Positions 56,525 through 64,000 of a stretch of DNA of 64,000 bases are shown here, piece after piece; the stretch's first letter is position 1; the number at the start of each line of letters is the position of its first letter. The position numbers were made by a program, and so were the translations under genes. A model generated the notes under the pieces. It made no database searches, was not told the DNA's origin, and saw only the letters and a list, made by a program, of their open reading frames with translations. This DNA comes from Rutidosis leptorrhynchoides (lineage: Eukaryota; Streptophyta; Magnoliopsida; Asterales; Asteraceae): the NCBI RefSeq assembly GCF_046630445.1, contig NC_092340.1, positions 359,642,001 through 359,706,000 on the forward strand. Reading direction: 5' to 3'.

Positions 56525-58014
56525 AAGTTTAGTTTAAAAGCCGGAAGCGCAACGCTAATAATTATATAAAAAAAAGATTTTTATTTTTAGTTTACTTTTA
56601 TAAAATTACGTTTTTATAAAAATACGTTTTAAATATTCGAAAACATAGAAAAGAAAAACAAAAATATAAATATTTTTAAGAGTTTATTAAATATTTAAGT
56701 TTTATAAAGTTTCTTATTTTTTTTTTATAAAAATATAAGTTTTATTTAAATATTTTGTGTTTATTTAGAACATATAAAAAAAAACCGAAAAAAATTAATA
56801 TATATATAAATCTATTTTTAAGATATTTTTAAAATTATAAAGTAGTTCTATTTTTATTTTAGTTTTTAAATATACGTTTTTATTATATAAATATTTTTAT
56901 TTAAACAGAAAATATAAAACAGAATATAAAAAAAAAAGCGTCGAATTTTAATCAACCTATCATTTGAATTTTGGAACCCCGCGACTCGCGGAGTTTGCTG
57001 CTTCGGGCACCGCGACTCGCGGAGCCACCCTGACACTGACAGAAACCCTAATCAGCATTTATTACGGATAATTATTATTATTATTAATATACCCTAATTA
57101 CTTAATTATTATTATAATTAGTTTAAGTTTTTAAATTAAATTGTATTTTAAATTTTAATTAGTTTTATTATATATAAAAAGTAACAGTTTTATAAAATAA
57201 ATAATATAAAAATAATATTTTTATAAAAATTGTACTTTTTACAACTTTTAGTATATTTTTATATTTTGTCCGTTTTTAATTGTTTTAGCGTAATATTTGT
57301 ATTTTTCGCTCGTATTTAGTTTTAATACATAGTTTTTGCCATAGTTATTTTTAGTTCTAGATTTTTAGGCTTTGCCGTGAAATTCCTTAAGTGCTTTTTC
57401 TTTAGACTAAGATTTAGGTGCTTTAGAATTTTGCGACGCCTTTTTAAGTTTTAGTTTCTTTTTAAGTTATTGCCATTTGGGATATAGTTTTACTTGTAAG
57501 CTTTAATATTTTTAGACACCTTTTACCTATGTATCAATTATCATTCCAATTAGTAATCTCAATTTGCGATTATAATTTTAAGTTAGTGATTGTAATAAGG
57601 TTGGGTTAGTCTAGTGTTTTTAAGTTCTATAAGTCATTTTTTTTCTTTCTTATTTTTATTTTTCGATCTTTTTCCGACACACTCTTTTTCTTTCTTATTT
57701 CTCGCTATTCTAGTTTTTAGGACATAGATTTTTATTCTACTTCTTATCTAAATTTCTTAAAATTACGAAAATTTATTTTAAGTGGTTAAATTGATAGACA
57801 TCAAAATTTTCTGGTTCGTAGTAATAGTTGGATTTGTACGTGGACCGGGTTATTGGAGCCAAACAGTCCTCAATTATATTGAGACCAAACGAATCATGCC
57901 CCTCTGCTGCATCTTTTGGCTATTCGAAACGTGGGCAAAATCAGAAAAGTCTATTGATTGGATAACTTATATAATTTTTCTTTCCTTTTTAAAAACTAAT
58001 AGGATATTCAGTGA
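56525..58014 (+). other. Untranslated leader of element E
   Basis: AT-rich non-coding 1.5 kb. The palindromic word CCGCGACTCGCGGAG occurs twice, identical, at 56979-56993 and 57010-57024, the same type as in its LTR. The frame at 57782-58063 overlaps the gag start and shows no domain. Confidence 0.6.
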
Positions 58015-61000
58015 ATGCACCGAGCAAGACTTTCACCACCTTTTGTACGTTCACCACCTGTAACTAGATCAAGACATTTAGCAAATATTACCACCGTTGA
58101 TTTTTCTTTAGAATCGTCATCCAGTCGACCAAGTACTCCAGTTCAAATTTCCGATAATTCATTTTTTGAACCCGACCTCACAATTGAGAATCCGGAGAAT
58201 ATTCAGGGACGATTCATAGATCCTGAACCATTAAATTTTCCTCCGGAACCACCAATCATTCAAACAGAGATTGTTGAGGAACGAACCATTAAATCGGAAT
58301 CCTCTAGTGATTCCGATTTAACAAATTCAATTATGGAGAATTTGGAACCTTTAAGTATGGAAGACCGAATGAGAGCTAAACGCACTGGCCAAGGTCACGT
58401 AATTACTCATCCTGACATTAATGCGCCAGATTATGAAATCAAAGGACAAATTCTACACATGGTGACTAATCAATGCCAATTTAGTGGTGCACCGAAGGAA
58501 GATCCAAATGAACATCTACGTACCTTTAATAGGATCTGCACACTATTTAAAATAAGAGAAGTGGAGGATGAACAGATATATCTCATGTTATTTCCCTGGA
58601 CTTTAAAGGGAGAAGCCAAAGATTGGTTGGAATCGTTACCTGAAGGGGCGATTGATACATGGGACGTTTTAGTTGAAAAATTTCTTAAACAATTCTTTCT
58701 GGCATCTAAAGCCGTAAGACTTCAAGGAGAAATTGTTACGTTCACACAGAAACCGAATGAAACTCTATATGAGGCGTGGACAAGATTTGGAAAGTTATTA
58801 AGAGGATGTCCGCAACATGGTTTAGACACCTGTCAAATAGTACAAATATTCTACCAAGGATGCGACATCACTACAAGGAAAGACATCGATATAGCAGCTG
58901 GTGGTTCTATTATGAAGAAAACCGAAACTGATGCTTATAAAATTATTGATAACACTGCTTCCCACTCACATGAGTGGCACCAAGAAAAAGATATCGTTAG
59001 ATCATCTAAAGCAGCTAGAGCCGATTCTAGCCATGACTTAGATTCCATTTCCGCAAAGATAGATGCTGTCGAGAGACGAATGGAAAAGATGACTAAAGAT
59101 ATTCACTCAATACGAATTAGTTGTGAGCAGTGTGGAGGACTACATTTGACAAAAGATTGTCTCAGTATTGAATTAACAATGGAACAAAGAGAGAATGTTT
59201 CATATCTAAACCAAATGCCTGGAAATAATTATCAAAATAATTATCAACCGCCAAGACCAATCTACAATCAAAACCAGAATTATAATAGAAATATTCCATA
59301 CAACAACCAACAAGGTCCTGGCAATCAACAAGTATCCAACAATACTTACAACCAGCAAAGACCTAATTTTCAAAACAAACCACCACAACCCGATGATAAA
59401 AAGCCGAATTTAGAAGATATGATGACGAAGCTAGTTGAAACTCAAACGCAGTTTTTCACATCACAAAAACAAACTAATGAACAAAATGCTCAAGCATTTA
59501 GAAATCAACAAGCTTTTATTCAAAATCTGGAACAAGAAGTAAGTAACCTAGCAAGGTTAATAGGTGAAAGAAAACCGGAAAGTTTACCTAGTGATACAAA
59601 TGCTAACCGCTGGAATGAAACAGCTAAAGCCATTACCACAAGAAGTGGTACAACACTTAAACCACCTGAAATACCTGTAACTTCTGATGAAACTATTCCT
59701 ACTCCACAAGAACCACAACCTGATCAAGATAAGGAAAAAGAACCGGTAGTTAAGAAGGTTAATGAAGATAACACAGTTAAGGCTAAACCTTATGTTAAAC
59801 CATACCAACCACCACTTCCTTACCCGAGTAAAATGAAGAAAGAGAAACTTGAAGCCGAGCAATCCAAATTCTTGGATATGTTTAAACAGATAAATGTAAA
59901 TATTCCTTTCATTGATGTGATTTCAGGAATGCCTAGATATGCTAAATTCTTGAAAGATCTAATCTCAAATAGAAAGAAAATGGAAGAACTCTCGGCCGTT
60001 ACTATGAATGCTAATTGTTCAGCAGTGCTGTTGAATAAGATACCAGAAAAACTATCTGATCCAGGAAGTTTCACAATTCCATGTTTTCTGGGTAGTCTTA
60101 GTTCAATAGAAGCATTGGCAGACTTAGGTGCTAGTATAAATTTAATGCCGTTTTCACTATACACTAAACTAGACCTTGAAGAATTGAAACCAACAAGAAT
60201 AAGCATACAACTAGCCGATATATCAATAAAATATCCTAGAGGGATAATGGAGAACATGCTAGTTAAAGTTGGTACTTTAGTATTTCCAGCAGATTTTGTT
60301 GTTCTGGACATGGAAGAAGATTCTCAAGTTCCTCTCATATTAGGAAGACCATTCTTAAACACGGCTAAGGCAATGATAGACGTGTTCGGTAAGAAACTGA
60401 CCCTAAGTATAGAGGACGAGAGTGTTACCTTTTCAGTTGATAGAGCAATGCAACAACCACAATCTGCAGATGATACATGTTATTATATTCAAACTATAGA
60501 TGCACATGCAGAATTATTAGAAGAATTTCCAGAATTACAAGGAACAGGAGAATGTTCTTTAGGAGAAGGTAATGAACAAATTGATGAAGCTAAAATATTA
60601 GCTACACTTATAGCTAATGGATATGAACTAACAACAGAAGAAATTCAAATGCTAAAAGAAGAAGACAGATATCGATACAAATCATCGATAGAAGAACCTC
60701 CGAAATTAGAGCTAAAGCCACTTCCAAACCATTTGAAATACGCTTATTTACATGGTGAATCTGAATTACCTGTAATAATATCGTCTTCTCTTACTGAAAA
60801 TGAGAAATCACAACTCATTTCTGTGTTGAAAGCTCATAAACCAGCCATTGCATGGAAGATTCATGATATTAAAGGAATAAGTCCTTCGTATTGCACACAT
60901 AAAATCCTTATGGAAGAAGGTCATAAAACGTATGTGCAACGCCAACGAAGACTAAATCCTAATATGCAAGATGTAGTTAAGAAAGAGATTATTAAACTGC

Positions 61001-62190
61001 TAGATGCAGGTTTAATTTATCCAATCTCTGATAGTCCATGGGTAAGCCCAGTTCAATGCGTGCCTAAGAAGGGTGGCATGACTGTCATTACAAATGAAAA
61101 AAATGAACTTATTCCTACAAGGACTGTAACAGGATGGCGTGTGTGTATTGATTATAGAAAATTAAATGACGCCACCAGAAAAGATCACTTTCCCTTACCT
61201 TTTATTGATCAAATGTTGGAAAGATTAGCCGAAAATAGTTACTATTGTTTTCTTGATGGTTTTTCCGGATATTTTCAAATTCCAATAGCACCCGAAGATC
61301 AAGAGAAAACCACATTCACGTGCCCTTATGGTACTTTTGCTTACAAACGCATGCCATTTGGACTTTGCAACGCCCCTGCAACCTTTCAAAGGTGTATGAT
61401 GGCGATTTTTCATGACATGATAGAAGAATGCATGGAAGTTTTCATGGATGACTTTTCAGTCTTCGGTGATACATTTGAATCATGTCTAGTTAATCTGGAA
61501 CGAATGCTTATTAGATGCGAACAATCAAATCTAGTTCTTAATTGGGAGAAATGCCATTTCATGGTTAAAGAAGGCATCGTTCTTGGACATAAAATCTCAA
61601 AGGAAGGAATTGAAGTGGATAGAGCTAAAGTAGATGTAATTGCTAAACTTCCACATCCCACCAATGTTAGAGGAGTTAGGAGTTTTCTAGGGCATGCCGG
61701 TTTTTACCGACGTTTCATAAAAGATTTTTCTAAAATTGCCACTCCTATGAATAAACTCCTAGAAAAGGATGCTCCATTCATCTTTTCAGATGAATGTATC
61801 AAATCTTTTAATATTCTTAAAGAGAAACTCACTAATGCGCCGATCATGATAAATCTACCGTTTGAATTAATGTGCGATGCAAGTGATTTTGCAATAGGAG
61901 CCGTTTTAGGACAAAGGATTGAAAAACGATTTCAACCTATATATTATGCTAGTAAGACGTTACAAGGAGCACAAACAAATTACACAACTACTGAAAAAGA
62001 ACTCCTTGCTATTGTCTTTGCTTTTGACAAATTTCGTTCATATCTCGTTCTAGCAAAAACGGTGGTCTATACCGACCATTCTGCTCTTAGATACCTATTT
62101 TCGAAACAAGATGCTAAACCAAGATTAATCTGTTGGATCTTACTCTTACAAGAGTTCGATATTGAAATCCGAGATAAAAGAGGAGCATAA
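58015..62190 (+). CDS. Gag-PR-RT-RNase H polyprotein of element E
   Basis: 1391 codons uninterrupted. Gag: residues about 130-300, with the words NEHLRTFNRIC, EAKDWLESLPEG and the zinc knuckle CEQCGGLHLTKDC near residue 370, then an Asn/Gln/Pro-rich linker. Retropepsin: DLGAS at residues 703-707 with PFSLYTKL after it. Reverse transcriptase: GWRVCIDYRKLND near 1040, FSGYFQIPIAPED, and the catalytic FMDD at 1143-1146. RNase H: CDASDFAIGAVL at about 1287, TEKELLAIVFAF, and TDHSALRYL. It ends at TAA 62188-62190 in the last RNase H block; the frame continues after it, so this is one nonsense change. Catalytic residues of PR, RT and RH are all present. It would work with the integrase encoded next. 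Confidence 0.93.
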   Translation: MHRARLSPPFVRSPPVTRSRHLANITTVDFSLESSSSRPSTPVQISDNSFFEPDLTIENPENIQGRFIDPEPLNFPPEPPIIQTEIVEERTIKSESSSDSDLTNSIMENLEPLSMEDRMRAKRTGQGHVITHPDINAPDYEIKGQILHMVTNQCQFSGAPKEDPNEHLRTFNRICTLFKIREVEDEQIYLMLFPWTLKGEAKDWLESLPEGAIDTWDVLVEKFLKQFFLASKAVRLQGEIVTFTQKPNETLYEAWTRFGKLLRGCPQHGLDTCQIVQIFYQGCDITTRKDIDIAAGGSIMKKTETDAYKIIDNTASHSHEWHQEKDIVRSSKAARADSSHDLDSISAKIDAVERRMEKMTKDIHSIRISCEQCGGLHLTKDCLSIELTMEQRENVSYLNQMPGNNYQNNYQPPRPIYNQNQNYNRNIPYNNQQGPGNQQVSNNTYNQQRPNFQNKPPQPDDKKPNLEDMMTKLVETQTQFFTSQKQTNEQNAQAFRNQQAFIQNLEQEVSNLARLIGERKPESLPSDTNANRWNETAKAITTRSGTTLKPPEIPVTSDETIPTPQEPQPDQDKEKEPVVKKVNEDNTVKAKPYVKPYQPPLPYPSKMKKEKLEAEQSKFLDMFKQINVNIPFIDVISGMPRYAKFLKDLISNRKKMEELSAVTMNANCSAVLLNKIPEKLSDPGSFTIPCFLGSLSSIEALADLGASINLMPFSLYTKLDLEELKPTRISIQLADISIKYPRGIMENMLVKVGTLVFPADFVVLDMEEDSQVPLILGRPFLNTAKAMIDVFGKKLTLSIEDESVTFSVDRAMQQPQSADDTCYYIQTIDAHAELLEEFPELQGTGECSLGEGNEQIDEAKILATLIANGYELTTEEIQMLKEEDRYRYKSSIEEPPKLELKPLPNHLKYAYLHGESELPVIISSSLTENEKSQLISVLKAHKPAIAWKIHDIKGISPSYCTHKILMEEGHKTYVQRQRRLNPNMQDVVKKEIIKLLDAGLIYPISDSPWVSPVQCVPKKGGMTVITNEKNELIPTRTVTGWRVCIDYRKLNDATRKDHFPLPFIDQMLERLAENSYYCFLDGFSGYFQIPIAPEDQEKTTFTCPYGTFAYKRMPFGLCNAPATFQRCMMAIFHDMIEECMEVFMDDFSVFGDTFESCLVNLERMLIRCEQSNLVLNWEKCHFMVKEGIVLGHKISKEGIEVDRAKVDVIAKLPHPTNVRGVRSFLGHAGFYRRFIKDFSKIATPMNKLLEKDAPFIFSDECIKSFNILKEKLTNAPIMINLPFELMCDASDFAIGAVLGQRIEKRFQPIYYASKTLQGAQTNYTTTEKELLAIVFAFDKFRSYLVLAKTVVYTDHSALRYLFSKQDAKPRLICWILLLQEFDIEIRDKRGA

Positions 62191-64000
62191 AATCTCGCCG
62201 CTGATCATCTTTCTCGTCTTGAAAATCCCGAATTAGAAGTTCTAAATGAATCGGCCATACAAGACAACTTTCCTGATGAATATCTATTGAAGATAGATTA
62301 TAATGAAATACCATGGTTTGCAGACTATGCAAACTACTTAGTATGTGGATTCCTTGAAAAAGGATTATCGTACCAAAAACGAAAGAAATTCTTTAGTGAT
62401 ATAAAACACTATTTTTGGGAAGATCCACATCTGTTTAAAAGTTGTCCAGATGGAATAATACGCCGATGTGTATTTGGAGATGAAGCTAGTAAAATTTTAA
62501 ACCATTGTCACACAGGACCAACAGGAGGGCATTATGGGCCTCAACTAACAGCAAGAAAAGTTTATGAAGCTGGATTCTATTGGCCCACAATTTACAAAGA
62601 TGCACACCTTCTTTGCAAATCCTGTGATGCATGTCAAAGGGCCGAAAAAATAAGTCAACGTGATGAAATGCCACAAAATGTCATTCAAGTATGTGAAGTA
62701 TTTGACATTTGGGGTATTGACTTTATGGGTCCATTTCCAAAATCTCATAATAATCTCTATATTCTCGTAGCCATTGATTATGTATCTAAATGGGCGGAAG
62801 CACAAGCTCTCCCAACTAACGATGCACGAGTTGTAGTCAACTTTTTAAAACGTCTTTTTGCAAGGTTTGGAACACCGAAAGCTTTAATAAGTGATCGGGG
62901 TACTCATTTCTGTAATAATCAACTTGAGAAAGTTCTTAAAAGATATGGAGTAACTCATAAAATCTCCACTGCATATCATCCACAAACAAGTGGACAAGTT
63001 GAAAATACCAACCGAGCTTTAAAACGTATTATAGAAAAAACTGTAGGATCAAATCCGAAGGAATGGTCCATTAAATTGGAGGATGCACTCTGGGCTTTTA
63101 GAACAGCCTACAAAACTCTAATTGGAACCACATCTTTTAAACTTGTTTATGGAAAAGCATGTCATCTTCCAGTAGAAATTGAACACAAAGCATTTTGGGC
63201 TTTCAAGACATGTAATCTTGATTTACATGAAGCCGGACGTCTACGATTAAGTCAACTAAACGAATTAGAAGAATTAAGAGATGAAGCATACGAAAATTCG
63301 TTAATCTATAAAGAAAGAACGAAGAAATGGCATGATAAAAGAATCAGAAGTTCAAAAGAATTTAAAGAAGGAGACAGAGTTTTTCTTTTCAATTCACGAT
63401 TCAAGCTATTTCCTGAAAAATTGAAATCAAGATGGTCTGGACCATTCATAGTCAAAAGAGTTTTCCCATACGGAACGATAGAATTAATAAATTCAAATGG
63501 GATTGAATTTAAAGTTAATGGTCACAGAGTTAAACATTACATACATGGTCCGATGGAAGTTGACAATGAAGTTAATCATAATTTCACCACCAAAGAAAAC
63601 CTTCAAAATGAAAACATAAATATGTTATCAACAACATATGAAAAATCAAAATTAGAATATAAGGAGGATTCAAATTTGAGTGATGAAGAAGAATTCTTAT
63701 ACAAACCTCCCATTCCAAAAAACGAAGAAAAATGTGAACAAGAAATTCAAATAGAAGTGAAAGAACCAAGGAAAGAACACCCGAAAAAGGTTTACAAACC
63801 AACTCGACTTACTAAAGCAGGAGACCCGGGTGAATTTATCATTTCTTGCTTACTTAATGATGGTGCTGTATATAATGGACTCGCAGATTTAGGAGCAAGT
63901 GCAAATATTATGCCTCTTTCCTTATACAAAAGATTAGGCATGGGTAAATTAAAACCAACCAAAATAGGTGTTCAATCATTTGACCAAACCATTAAACACC
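62191..64000 (+). CDS. Integrase plus second retropepsin-like domain of element E (open at window edge)
   Basis: The same frame as the preceding polyprotein runs without stop to the window end (603 codons). It begins with [14 protein letters not shown], the end of RNase H. Integrase: zinc-binding H...H near 62508-62535 and CKSCDAC near 62615, catalytic DFMGPF near 62720, SDRGTHF near 62890 and [13 protein letters not shown] near 62980, then a C-terminal domain to about 63540. From about 63800 follows [14 protein letters not shown], then [19 protein letters not shown] (active-site DLGAS at 63886-63900), highly similar to the protease of the same element at 60121. Between them lies an acidic, Lys/Glu-rich linker. 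A second protease in this place is unusual; its end and function are unknown. Confidence 0.85.

Larger units (their letters stand above)
54477..64000 (+). mobile_element. Element E: Athila-like Ty3/gypsy, near-complete coding region (3' end outside window)
   Basis: LTR (54477-56498), tRNA-Asp primer-binding site, leader, then gag-PR-RT-RH in one frame of 1391 codons and, after one stop, RNase H tail, integrase and a further retropepsin-like domain open to the window edge. Order and motifs are those of Athila elements. Best-preserved coding region in the window. Confidence 0.9.

Overview
This is eukaryotic, plant nuclear DNA. It contains intron-bearing genes with plant-specific domains (an SBP-box transcription factor with a miR156 target site, and a triple RanBP2-type zinc-finger protein), Ty1/copia and Ty3/gypsy LTR retrotransposons of plant lineages, Helitrons, plant DNA-transposon derivatives and long (TA)n tracts. 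The style of the Tekay-like and Athila-like LTRs suggests a eudicot, probably Asteraceae; that is inference from memory of such repeats.

Layout. 1-9.4 kb is a nest of gypsy sequence: the 3' end of one LTR (1-516), then a Tekay/Del-like chromovirus (517-8938) with 3.2 kb LTRs and an internally deleted, decayed coding region, then part of another LTR (to about 9394). 9.4-15.1 kb holds the first host gene, a nine-exon plus-strand gene for a 276-residue protein with three RanBP2-type zinc fingers, with a 9-bp-TSD MITE just upstream and a second decayed MITE downstream. 15.3-15.7 kb has a truncated 5S rRNA sequence directly abutting a tRNA-derived SINE. 16.8-19.1 kb has a non-autonomous Helitron and an internally deleted PIF/Harbinger element. 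20.9-25.2 kb is the second host gene, on the minus strand: a four-coding-exon SPL gene (SPL2/10/11 type, 424 residues) with a miR156 site. 25.2-30.6 kb is intergenic, with a SINE, a hAT-type MITE with an 8-bp TSD, a second Helitron of the same family and long (TA)n tracts.

From 30.6 kb to the end the window is a set of nested LTR elements. Copia element B (30629-36125) has its 3' LTR interrupted after 74 bp by copia element C (from 36126). C is Sirevirus-like and carries a very large accessory region (43.7-49.4 kb) after pol, with its own promoter-like leader and a candidate intron. C is in turn interrupted at about 49454 by Athila-like sequence: an LTR, a leader and a gag with pol deleted (D, 49455-54476), then a second LTR, leader and nearly complete gag-pol (E, 54477 to the end). 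E's integrase frame runs without a stop into a second retropepsin-like domain and off the window.

The two host genes show no functional link. The most unusual observations are the accessory module of element C, the second protease-like domain behind the Athila integrase, paired GC-rich palindromes that occur in LTRs and leaders with different sequences in different elements, and the 5S/SINE junction. All calls are from reading the sequence; no database search was run.
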